Of a DNA stretch of 64,000 bases, positions 16,897 through 24,384 are shown piece after piece (the stretch's first letter is position 1; each line of letters begins with the position of its first letter). The DNA comes from Bacillota bacterium (GTDB lineage: Bacteria > Bacillota > Clostridia > Lachnospirales > Lachnospiraceae): contig JAEWAK010000007.1 of NCBI GenBank assembly GCA_023391695.1, positions 62,001-126,000 of the forward strand, written 5' to 3'. The translations under genes were made by a program, and so were the position numbers. The notes below the pieces were generated by a model. It searched no databases. It saw nothing but the letters and a program-made list of their open reading frames with translations, and was not told the DNA's origin.

Positions 16897-17211
16897 ATGT
16901 TTGATACTTCATTTTCCGTTGATTCTCCATCCAATAACACGAAAAGCGGTATTCTCTATTCCAAACTTGAGACTGGAGTGATTGCCGCCTTTAACCCTGC
17001 CGGGAAAATTAAGCCCTTATATTTTCAATATAAAGATTTATACGGCGAAGACAATAATATTAAGATCGAAAGCGTCCTCTCCTCCAGAGAGGACCACTAC
17101 GCAGGTCTTCCCGTAATTGTATATTCCTGTATGGCAGTTATCGAGAATAAGAAACTGCCGTGCAAGCTGCGTTATCATATAACGGAGCATTACTGGGAAT
17201 TATTATATTAG
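16897..17211 (+). CDS. Small protein of unknown function, probably SOS-regulated
   Basis: A protein of 104 aa with no recognised domain and no membrane segment. It looks like a compact mixed beta-rich fold (for example SGILYSKLETGVIAAFN and IKPLYFQYKDLYG). I prefer the ATG at 16897. The earlier in-frame ATG at 16885 touches the AAGAGG ribosome binding site and leaves no spacing. A perfect sigma-A promoter and a LexA-type box lie directly upstream, so DNA damage is the likely trigger. It could be a DNA-damage checkpoint or repair-accessory protein, but no function can be assigned. Confidence 0.75.
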   Translation: MFDTSFSVDSPSNNTKSGILYSKLETGVIAAFNPAGKIKPLYFQYKDLYGEDNNIKIESVLSSREDHYAGLPVIVYSCMAVIENKKLPCKLRYHITEHYWELLY

Positions 17212-17302
17212 TCTGCTTTTATGCAGTGTGCGTCAGTAAATTTTTATGTAATCAGTTTAATTTCCTGTTTTTTATGCAATAAGATACAATTTCCTGTTGC
17301 AT

Positions 17303-17326
17303 AAAAAAAAAGAGCCCTCGGCTCTC
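17303..17326 (-). terminator. Rho-independent terminator
   Basis: On the minus strand AGAGCC-GAG-GGCTCT is followed by a run of nine T. It lies about 50 nt after the stop of the coiled-coil gene. Confidence 0.88.
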
Positions 17327-17375
17327 TGACTTACATAGATACTGTTATTTATATCCGCATAATATCGTTATTTTA

Positions 17376-17678
17376 CTAAGATATTTTTTGAAATTTATCA
17401 CTATGCTCCGTAACAACAATTTTAAGTAATTCTATATCATTTTTCATAGCCTCATGTTCCATACCGGCTTTTTCATAAAAAGATGCGGACGGAATATAAT
17501 TCTCCGTTAACAAACTTATATCAGGCCTGATCTCATTCTCCAGTATAACATTGATTTTGGCAAAACCATCCTGCATATCTTTTTCAAGTTTATTAAGCCT
17601 CTCATTAATCGGTTTTAATTTCTTATCCATCATATCCGATATGGCTAATAACAATTCATTATCGCTCAACCCCTGCAC
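17376..17678 (-). CDS. Small coiled-coil protein of unknown function
   Basis: A protein of up to 100 aa. Residues of about 15-55 form a heptad-like coiled coil (DKKLKPINERLNKLEKDMQ). The rest is helical and charged, with no membrane segment. Similar small proteins are frequent in Lachnospiraceae, but I know no function. The start is uncertain. The GTG at 17678 is only 1 nt from AAGGGG, while the TTG three codons later has better spacing. The gene has its own promoter and terminator, so it is a monocistronic unit. Confidence 0.7.
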   Translation of the reverse strand: MQGLSDNELLLAISDMMDKKLKPINERLNKLEKDMQDGFAKINVILENEIRPDISLLTENYIPSASFYEKAGMEHEAMKNDIELLKIVVTEHSDKFQKIS

Positions 17679-17701
17679 ACCCCTTAACCAATATTGTAAT
17701 T

Positions 17702-17730
17702 ATTATATCACGGCTTATTAACAATGTCAA
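17702..17730 (-). promoter_or_regulatory. Sigma-A promoter of the coiled-coil gene
   Basis: On the minus strand TTGACA (17725-17730) and TATAAT (17702-17707) are 17 bp apart, both near-perfect hexamers. The predicted start is about 15 nt before the GTG. Confidence 0.88.
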
Positions 17731-17749
17731 AAAAATGTAAATAAAAAAT

Positions 17750-17892
17750 CAAGGTGACAAAGATTTGAATGAGTTCTAATCTGCTTTATCGCCTCTGTAC
17801 TTTTCCTTTAAATAAAAAAAATCGAGGCGACAGGATTTGAACGGGTTCTAATCTGCTTTGTCGCCTCTGTACTTTTCCTTTAAATAAAAAAA
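17750..17892 (-). repeat. Two tandem copies of the tRNA-Pro 3' end (71-73 bp units)
   Basis: Directly downstream of tRNA-Pro the sequence GTTCAAATC-N-TGTCGCCTCG of the tRNA 3' end recurs twice, at 17823-17842 and 17750-17770. Each copy comes with the same flank (TTTATTTAAAGGAAAAGTAC) and an AGAGGCGACA that can pair with the tRNA-derived TGTCGCCTC. The copy nearest the tRNA is almost identical to it, while the far copy has drifted (CACCTTG). This resembles scars at a tRNA integration site. Confidence 0.85.
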
Positions 17893-17967
17893 TCGAGGCG
17901 ACAAGATTTGAACTTGCGACCTCTGCGTCCCTAACACAGCGCTCTAGCCAAGCTGAGCCACGCCTCG
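17893..17967 (-). tRNA. tRNA-Pro (AGG)
   Basis: A cloverleaf can be drawn on the minus strand. The acceptor is CGAGGCG/CGCCTCG with C1-G72 and A73, both proline identity features. The D arm is GCTC/GAGC. The anticodon stem CTGTG/CGCAG has loop TTAGGGA and anticodon AGG with G37. The T loop is TTCAAAT. CCA is not encoded. The AGG anticodon implies inosine or extended wobble for CCN codons. Confidence 0.88.
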
Positions 17968-18190
17968 ATTATTACCCTGCGAAATATCAGTTGTTTTCAC
18001 AGCAGTTATATAATATAATATTCCGTGAAGAAAATCAAGCAAAATTTTTAAATTTTTTAAAAAATAAAAATAATTTAACAAGGCAACCAAATACTTCCTT
18101 TTATATAAAGCAAAATGGAATGTAAATATCCGTTTTGACTCTGTAAAACCAAATATTAATTAAACTTTCAGGATACCATGGAGGTCCCTT

Positions 18191-18841
18191 ATGGATATAC
18201 AAAGAAATTACCAAAAAGAAATGGATAAGCTGCTCTCTGTACTGGTTCAGGACAACATTACGCCCAATTTACTGTTACACAGCTGCTGTGCTCCCTGCAG
18301 CAGTTATGTATTGGAATACCTTACCCGGTTCTTTCATATCACCATATTTTATTATAATCCCAATATTTCCTTTGAAGAAGAATACTACAGGCGTATTGAA
18401 GAGCAAAAACGCCTGATCAGCCAATTACCGGTAAAGAATCCCATTCATTTTCTCCAGGGCATATATGAACCGGAACGTTTTTATAAATTGGCCAAAGGCT
18501 TTGAAACATCCCCGGAAGGCGGTGAGAGGTGTTTCCGTTGTTATGAACTCCGCCTTGAAGAAACTGTCAAGCTGGCAAAACAGGAGGGTTTTGATTATTT
18601 TACCACTACCCTTTCCATAAGCCCCCACAAAAATGCGGCGAAACTGAATGAAATCGGTGAACGGCTGTCCCAAAAATACGATACCCCCTACCTTGGAGCC
18701 GATTTTAAGAAAAAGAACGGTTATAAGCGTTCCATAGAACTTTCCAAAGAATATCAACTCTACCGCCAGGATTACTGCGGCTGTGTTTATTCAAAAGCAA
18801 ACAGTCCTGTCCGGGATACAGCTCTTTCAGCAAATCCATAA
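18191..18841 (+). CDS. queH: Epoxyqueuosine reductase QueH
   Basis: Catalyses the last step of queuosine synthesis, reducing epoxyqueuosine in tRNA, 216 aa. The N-terminal cysteine motif is HSCCAPCSSY with C32, C33 and C36. The second motif is RCFRCYELRL, and the C-terminal motif is QDYCGCVYS. These are the ligands for the iron-sulfur cluster and the diferrous site in this family (formerly DUF208). The start ATG at 18191 follows GGAGG by 6-7 nt. It is monocistronic. Confidence 0.94.
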   Translation: MDIQRNYQKEMDKLLSVLVQDNITPNLLLHSCCAPCSSYVLEYLTRFFHITIFYYNPNISFEEEYYRRIEEQKRLISQLPVKNPIHFLQGIYEPERFYKLAKGFETSPEGGERCFRCYELRLEETVKLAKQEGFDYFTTTLSISPHKNAAKLNEIGERLSQKYDTPYLGADFKKKNGYKRSIELSKEYQLYRQDYCGCVYSKANSPVRDTALSANP

Positions 18842-19250
18842 ATATATAATGAGAACAAAATTGTGTTCTTTGAATCAGATATACGTAGTCAAAGCGGATA
18901 TTCCAGGTCCGCCACGCTACTTGCTCATAACCTTATACCTGCTACGCAGGTATTTCAGTCGGAGCATGAACTAAGCATGAACTCCGACTGAAAAGTTAAG
19001 TCCCTAACCCACCGCTTACACTTCGCTAAGAAGCGGGGACTTACTTGTAAGGTTAAAAAAGAAGCCCTTTATATTCGTCCTTTCATTCATAACAATCATA
19101 TTCATAAGAATCATAACATTCAAAATATATATTCATAAATGAAAGGACGATTCAGGGCTTTAGTCTAAGCGGATTTTTTCATTCCTCTATGCTATATGTT
19201 CATAACCTATTGCGCGGCTATGCTGCTGTTAAGTTAAATAATAAGAATTA
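18842..19250. other. Gene-free region rich in inverted repeats
   Basis: No gene is evident. Several hairpins are visible: CAGTCGGAG/CTCCGACTG near 18957-18989, a GTCCC/GGGAC-type pair around CGCTT/AAGCG near 19000-19042, and a long inverted repeat with arms at about 19061-19092 and 19132-19161. The last could terminate both the converging queH and the GH127-like operon, which meet here. Confidence 0.6.
19061..19161. repeat. Long inverted repeat between convergent transcripts
   Basis: The left arm (GAAGCCCTTTATATTCGTCC then TTTCATTCAT) and the right arm (ATGAAAGGACG then ATTCAGGGCTTT) are complementary over about 28 of 31 positions with one small indel. The loop is about 39 nt and AT-rich. 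T-rich runs flank both sides, compatible with a bidirectional terminator or a MITE-like element. Confidence 0.75.
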
Positions 19251-21008
19251 TTAATCAAAATCTTTCGTACTACCCAAATGCAGCGGCTTTTTCCTGGGAG
19301 GTATTTTATCCAGAAGCTTTATATCTTTATAAAGGGGATAATACACTCCGCTTGGGGATATGCCTATTACATTATCTCCCGCCCAGCTGGTTTCAAAAAC
19401 ATCATCTACCGCTGTTTCCACAGTTTTTCTCATGATGACCGGAAAAGCCACTTCTATTTCTTCTCCGTTCCGGATATCGGACAGCTTAATAAAGCAATTT
19501 TTAACCCAGGGCAGTTCTCTTGCGCTTGTGGTTTCAACTTCACCACCAAAACTCCTCTTAACGGTCACTGCTCCGTAAGGTACATATTCCGGTATTCTTA
19601 CGCACAATTCCCGGATGTCTGTCCTGGCTGTGATTTCCACCTTGCCTTCATGGGGAAGGTAACTGTACACCTCCACCCACCTGGAAGCTTTGTTAAGCAG
19701 CATATTGACGCTTACCCTTCCGTTTTCTTCCGTCACAATATTATTCCAGCCGTTATAAAGCCCCCTGGCACCGGAAGCCACACAGCAGACCTGGACATCC
19801 ATAATATGTCCCCGGCCTTTCATGCCGCTGTATACAAAATCATTCGGTGCGGAATATCCGGCAAATGCACCTCTTAACCGGTCCGCCACTTTATAATAAG
19901 TCTTTTCCTGAGGGATATCATTTTCCTTGGTATCCGACTGCTTAATCCAGCCGGTATCAAGCAGCTGGGCTTCGGTAAGCTGGTTACGCAAAAACCTCTC
20001 CGCCTTGCCCCAGTATTCCGGATAACCGTTTTTAGCCAGAGTGATGGCTGTGCCTATGGCATCCACCAAGGTACAGGTTTCGTGTTCGTATCCCTGGTCC
20101 TCCAAGTCACCGGGTGTCCAGCCAAAGGAAGTACATTTTGAAAGGCCCCAGTCGTAACATTTTTTAACCCAGTTCATTAAAAAGGCATCGTGGGTAAATT
20201 CCGCATATCTGGCCAGTGAGGCAATGGTTCCCATTCTGGTATGGAAATGTCCGTTACGGTATCCAAGTCCTGCATTAAAACTGCCGTCTTCCCCGAAGGC
20301 ACCGCTCCGGTATACGATATTGGAGACAAAATTTTCGCATAATTCCAGTGCATCCCGGTTTCCTGTATTCTGATGGTAACGGATCAAAGGATTTACTTGT
20401 CTTCCCCACATGGCGCAGGGATCCGGGCAAAGCCTTGTGACTACGGCATCAAAGGAAGGCCATCCATGTTCCGTATATTCCGAAGCGGGGTAATACCAGG
20501 AGGTCCTTTCTTTCCTTGCAATCCGCTTTAATGCGGCAACATGCCGGTCCGCCCGCTCTTTCACGGCTTCCTCCCCCGTATCGATAAACCAGGAGGTAAG
20601 CCCCAGTAAAACTGCCCTTTGGTCAATCATGGAGGCACTGTCTTCAAATCTGGCATCACAAGATTTTACGAATTCTTCCGTAAAATTGTTACGCCGGTAG
20701 CTCAGTCCATCCTCCTTAAAAAAGGACAGCAGGTTTTCCTTGTAATGTTTCTCTATCTCTCTTCCTTCTTCCGTTCCGGTCATGGCCCTGACTAAGGTCA
20801 TGGAATCCACAAGACGTCCGTGGCTTGAACCGTAATCCCAGTTTCCATGGCTCATCCAGGCCGGATCGGATGCAAAAAAACCACTAAAAAACGGAATGTA
20901 TCCTTTGTCCTCATCCGCAACACCTATCATTGCATTCAGGGCAATTCCGGCTCTGTCTGCCAGATCAAGGGTATCCGGTATTGGTCTGTTGGTATTATTA
21001 ATCGGCAT
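19251..21008 (-). CDS. GH127-like glycoside hydrolase (beta-L-arabinofuranosidase family)
   Basis: A cytosolic glycosidase of 585 aa without signal peptide. It has an (alpha/alpha)6-barrel-type N-terminal two thirds and a beta-sandwich C-terminus. Residues matching the GH127 zinc/cysteine catalytic centre are present: E310-x-C312 (YEHETCTLVD) and the paired C408-C409 (VQVCCVASGARGLY). Overall similarity is to the DUF1680 group, so the sugar may be arabinofuranose or another deoxy/pentose. The start overlaps the end of the BKACE gene by 11 nt, which implies coupling. It is the last gene of the minus-strand catabolic operon. Confidence 0.78.
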   Translation of the reverse strand: MPINNTNRPIPDTLDLADRAGIALNAMIGVADEDKGYIPFFSGFFASDPAWMSHGNWDYGSSHGRLVDSMTLVRAMTGTEEGREIEKHYKENLLSFFKEDGLSYRRNNFTEEFVKSCDARFEDSASMIDQRAVLLGLTSWFIDTGEEAVKERADRHVAALKRIARKERTSWYYPASEYTEHGWPSFDAVVTRLCPDPCAMWGRQVNPLIRYHQNTGNRDALELCENFVSNIVYRSGAFGEDGSFNAGLGYRNGHFHTRMGTIASLARYAEFTHDAFLMNWVKKCYDWGLSKCTSFGWTPGDLEDQGYEHETCTLVDAIGTAITLAKNGYPEYWGKAERFLRNQLTEAQLLDTGWIKQSDTKENDIPQEKTYYKVADRLRGAFAGYSAPNDFVYSGMKGRGHIMDVQVCCVASGARGLYNGWNNIVTEENGRVSVNMLLNKASRWVEVYSYLPHEGKVEITARTDIRELCVRIPEYVPYGAVTVKRSFGGEVETTSARELPWVKNCFIKLSDIRNGEEIEVAFPVIMRKTVETAVDDVFETSWAGDNVIGISPSGVYYPLYKDIKLLDKIPPRKKPLHLGSTKDFD

Positions 21009-21822
21009 AATTTTTCTCCTTTTCTTTTGGTATGTTCAATATCTGCCTGGCCTCCTCCACAGACGCAGGCTCCAGTCCCATGGCCCTTATCAGATGTACC
21101 AGTTTTTCAACTACCTGGTAATTGTAACCGGCATCAACACCCTCTTCCAAATACGGACTGTCCTCAAATCCAATCCGCACCACCGTTGCACCCATGGCTA
21201 TGGCCGCCGCCAGAAATGTCCAGTTATCACGGCTAAAATGGGTAACGCCCCACAGGCATCCCTCCGGGACAAAGGAGCGAAAAGCAGTCAGGGCTTCCAT
21301 GGTGGGCTGCATGCCTCCCTTATGGCCAAATACCAGATTAAATAAGACCGGATCCCGGAAGGGCAGTTCCTTCCTTACCAGATTGATATTATGGATCATT
21401 CCGATATCGAACACCTCAATCTCAGGCAGGATCTGTTTATCATAGCAGACCCTGGCACAATAACGGATATCGTCAAAAGAATTGACATAGACGGCTTCCC
21501 CTAAATTTGTAGTGCCGCCGTTTAAGGAAGCACTTTCCACCCCGGGGTAATTTAACGGATTGCATCTTTCCTGTATGTTCATATTTGAAATACCGCCGGT
21601 AGAAGCCTGCACCACCACATCCCTTTTGGCCCTGATTTTTTCAAACAGTTCCGTTATCAGGGTTATATCCGGCGTCAGCATACCCTCCCTGTTCTTGCAA
21701 TGGATATGGCACATACTTGCTCCCGCATCAATACTTTTTACAATATCGTCTGCTGCCATTTCCATGTCGACAGGCACAGCCGGTCCCGGAACCGGTGCCA
21801 GGGAAACAATTATTTTTCTCAT
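20998..21822 (-). CDS. BKACE-family beta-keto acid cleavage enzyme (DUF849)
   Basis: A member (274 aa) of the 3-keto-5-aminohexanoate cleavage family, TIM-barrel zinc enzymes that react a beta-keto acid with acetyl-CoA to give acetoacetate and a new CoA ester. Metal ligands are visible in SMCHIHCKNREG (two histidines) and in the C-terminal VRIGFEDSPYLEEG. STGGISNMNIQERC follows the third strand. It is coupled to the GH127-like gene and 13 nt from the racemase-like gene. The actual keto acid is unknown. A sugar-derived acid is suggested by the neighbours, which is inference. Confidence 0.88.
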   Translation of the reverse strand: MRKIIVSLAPVPGPAVPVDMEMAADDIVKSIDAGASMCHIHCKNREGMLTPDITLITELFEKIRAKRDVVVQASTGGISNMNIQERCNPLNYPGVESASLNGGTTNLGEAVYVNSFDDIRYCARVCYDKQILPEIEVFDIGMIHNINLVRKELPFRDPVLFNLVFGHKGGMQPTMEALTAFRSFVPEGCLWGVTHFSRDNWTFLAAAIAMGATVVRIGFEDSPYLEEGVDAGYNYQVVEKLVHLIRAMGLEPASVEEARQILNIPKEKEKNYAD

Positions 21823-21835
21823 AATAACATTCCTT

Positions 21836-22507
21836 TCACTTTAAAGACAGCGAGGCAATCATGGCTTCCCTTGCTCTTTCATAGCTTAATTCGCCGAATT
21901 TAAGGACCGGTATATCATACTGGGGATGCTCTACCAAAGCCATTGACATCTGGGCAAAAACAACTACATCCACCTCATTCACAAGTTCCTTAAGTGCCTC
22001 CCTTACTTTATCGTCATGCAAAGACCTGTTGCCCTCCATCAATGCTTCAAATGCCCCGTCCGCCACCTGAATGCGGGCGGAGACTTCCTTGTTTAATTTG
22101 GCTGCTTCTTCTAAAATTGTCTGTTTCACCGGCTGTGCACTGGTTGCAAGTGAAGATAAAATACCAATTCTCTTTCCTGCCTTTACGGCCTCAGCTGCTA
22201 CCGGTTCTTCTATGCTGATCACCGGAATGGGGATCAGATCTCGGATGGATTTTGTCACCGTATTGACAGAAGTACAGGTTACTAAAATTGCATCGGCACC
22301 GGCATCTACGGCGCACATCATATAGTTGTACATCCTTCTTGCCACGGCCGGAGTTGCATGGCCTGCTGCCTGTGTTTCCTTAATCAGGGAACTGTCTGCA
22401 ATATCCATTTGTTCCAATTCCGGATGTTTTTTTAAAAACGGTTTCGTAAACGGCTCAGACATTAATTCCATAAATTTATCCGACGTATGTAACGTACATA
22501 ATTTCAT
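21836..22507 (-). CDS. Asp/Glu/hydantoin racemase-family protein
   Basis: A protein of 223 aa with the two pseudo-symmetric cysteine loops of this superfamily. The first is clear in AILVTCTSVNTVTKS. The second site, normally a cysteine, reads VVFAQMSMALVE with no cysteine, so one of the two acid/base residues is replaced. This favours a decarboxylase/isomerase-like or changed activity. The start ATG at 22507 follows a GGAG that is part of a hairpin module. An in-frame TTG 4 codons upstream is less likely. It precedes the BKACE gene in the same operon. Confidence 0.82.
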   Translation of the reverse strand: MKLCTLHTSDKFMELMSEPFTKPFLKKHPELEQMDIADSSLIKETQAAGHATPAVARRMYNYMMCAVDAGADAILVTCTSVNTVTKSIRDLIPIPVISIEEPVAAEAVKAGKRIGILSSLATSAQPVKQTILEEAAKLNKEVSARIQVADGAFEALMEGNRSLHDDKVREALKELVNEVDVVVFAQMSMALVEHPQYDIPVLKFGELSYERAREAMIASLSLK

Positions 22508-22620
22508 ATTAAACTCCAATCTGTGCGCTTAGGCGCACGTACAAATCAGGATGTTGAAAAAACTGCTTTTGTTTTTTCAACCTAACTCCTACCTGTGCGC
22601 CCTGGCGCACGCTCATTTTT
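22508..22620 (-). repeat. Two tandem hairpin + Shine-Dalgarno modules before the racemase gene
   Basis: On the minus strand GTGCGCC-AG-GGCGCAC is followed by AGGTAGGAGTT. Then come the hairpin TTGAAAAAAC/GTTTTTTCAA, the linker CATCCTGATTTGTAC, the hairpin GTGCGC/GCGCAC, and AGATTGGAGTTTAAT ahead of the ATG. The unit is nearly identical to those before trmK, a LacI gene and a permease gene. Confidence 0.85.
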
Positions 22621-22641
22621 ACGTTTTCTGGGGGAATATCT

Positions 22642-24075
22642 CTATCTTCCCTGCAGGACTTCCACCACCTCTTTTAAAGTAGTTTTTTCTCCCACATTTC
22701 CGGGGAAAATAATATAGGGGATGCCGGGGAATTTACTGTTTTCATCGGTCTTCCAGACCGGGATGCCGGGAGCAGCCTGGCCTAATACCAGTGCCTGTTT
22801 TACCTTTAAGGCTTTTACTCCGATATCGCTGGAAGTGATACCGCCTTTGGCAATGACAAACCCCGGTTTTACTTTCAGGTTTCCAACCAATGCCTGGACC
22901 CCTTCCGATATCTTTACGGAACGCAGGAGCGCTTTTTCCGGTGTATCGTCATGAAGCACCAGCAGCCTGCGCCTGGTATAAACGACAGCCGTAATGCCTC
23001 TTTCCAGGAGTTTTTGGCTTTCCAAGACAACTCTTTCCACTTCTTCCTCCAGTTTATCTTCCAATACCAGATCGGAATTAAATTCAAGGAATTCCAGATT
23101 GCTTAAGAGTTTCAGTTCCTCCAGTTGTTCCGTGGTTTTTGCAGTATGGGAACCGACCACGATGATACCGCCGTTTTTGTTATTTTCCGAAATCATATCG
23201 GCTTTGGTCAGTAAAGGTTTGTCCTTGATTCCGCCGATGGCTTTTACAAAGGAAGCCGCCGTACGGAGCATAAAGCTTTTCCCCCCGGCCATTGCCCGGT
23301 ATAAGGCAATGGCAAATACATAGGCATCCCGGTATTCAAGGGCATTTACCACTACCTTGTTATATTCCCTTACCTTCATGAGCTGATTTTCGATGGTATC
23401 GATATCCAGGCTTCTGAGGCTTTCCAGGCTGATGCTTGTAACCGATTCCGCCTTATATTTTCCCATGGATTTTTCTTCAATGTACCTGCAAAGATCGGAA
23501 TTCGTAAAACCAAACGTCTTATCTTTCGCAAATTCCGTATCACCGGCCGGAACCAGGGTTCCGTTATAATTGACGTAATGAATGTTTTCCGCGGTCAACC
23601 GTCCGCCTTCCTTAAAAAAGGGAAATAAAATTTCTCCGTCTGTTTTTTTCCCGCCGTATTCTTCCAAAACATTCCTTAAAATTTCGGTTTCCAAAGGATA
23701 ATGCCCCCGAAGCGTGGAATCTCCCCGGCTTACAATCAGGTATTCCTGTCCGGTTTCCTCCCCGGCTTTCACAATATTAGCCCCAATTTTCCTATGGAGC
23801 TTTATAGTCTGTTCTTCCGTTAAGCCCCTGGAGTTGGTTAATATATAAAATAACTTTTCAGGTGCAAGTAAGCCTTTTTTAATCGTTTCCTTTGACCAGT
23901 CGGTAAAGACATAGATACCGTGAACTGTCTGTACCCCCGTGGGATCATCATCCAGCACAATGATTTTTCGGCCGCTTTTTTCTATTTCCTCATCCAATAA
24001 ACTTTGGATCTGTTCCGGCTCCACATTATATTGCCTGTATTTTTTTAAGATGTCCTCTAATGCTGTCTGGCCCAT
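22642..24075 (-). CDS. Four-carbon acid sugar kinase family protein (DUF1537)
   Basis: A two-domain kinase of 477 aa. The N-terminal substrate domain (DUF1537) opens with VLDDDPTGVQTVHG and has SRGDSTLRGHYPLE. The C-terminal nucleotide-binding domain carries AKGGITSSDIGVKAL and IPYIIFPGNVG. Family members phosphorylate C4 acid sugars such as erythronate, threonate or oxo-tetronates. I chose the ATG at 24075 after GGGGGAAG; longer in-frame extensions cover noncoding sequence. It sits with a racemase-like and a BKACE-like gene instead of the usual aldolase/dehydrogenase partners, so the substrate is open. Confidence 0.87.
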   Translation of the reverse strand: MGQTALEDILKKYRQYNVEPEQIQSLLDEEIEKSGRKIIVLDDDPTGVQTVHGIYVFTDWSKETIKKGLLAPEKLFYILTNSRGLTEEQTIKLHRKIGANIVKAGEETGQEYLIVSRGDSTLRGHYPLETEILRNVLEEYGGKKTDGEILFPFFKEGGRLTAENIHYVNYNGTLVPAGDTEFAKDKTFGFTNSDLCRYIEEKSMGKYKAESVTSISLESLRSLDIDTIENQLMKVREYNKVVVNALEYRDAYVFAIALYRAMAGGKSFMLRTAASFVKAIGGIKDKPLLTKADMISENNKNGGIIVVGSHTAKTTEQLEELKLLSNLEFLEFNSDLVLEDKLEEEVERVVLESQKLLERGITAVVYTRRRLLVLHDDTPEKALLRSVKISEGVQALVGNLKVKPGFVIAKGGITSSDIGVKALKVKQALVLGQAAPGIPVWKTDENSKFPGIPYIIFPGNVGEKTTLKEVVEVLQGR

Positions 24076-24384
24076 AAGCTTCCCCCTTTCTTTCCGACTG
24101 CTGCTTTTTTCACTTTCATCAAGCTGGTACGCAAGCCCTTCTTTCTCCAATTTGTTGTTTCTGAAAAGGAAAGGAATGGGCCTGTACCGGTTGGAGTTAT
24201 TATTAACTTCAGGTAACCTCATACTCTTGTTACAATTCAACCTTGGATACCGTAAGGTGTTTTCCGCGAGCCTCCCTTCGCTCCGGTCACTGAAAATCCA
24301 AGTTTAACACGTTCAAATTTATAGATTCTGCATAATTTCTGTACATAAATTTGTTACTATTCAACCGCAAAGCTTTACTGTAAC
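24076..24384. other. Intergenic region with dispersed repeat copy 2
   Basis: No gene is evident. 24227-24264 (TTGTTACAATTCAACCTTGG, then ATACCGTAAGGTGTTTT) is a copy of the dispersed repeat also at 16761-16797 and 61876-61913. A shortened copy, TTGTTACTATTCAACC, is at 24351-24366. The region may hold the promoter of the kinase operon, but no clear hexamers were found. Confidence 0.6.

Noticed and set aside
17219..17302. Possible riboswitch or small RNA between the LexA-box gene and the terminator
   Set aside because: Only a weak repeat TTTCCTGTTTTTTATGCAAT / TTTCCTGTTGCATAAAA is visible, with no conserved riboswitch motif.
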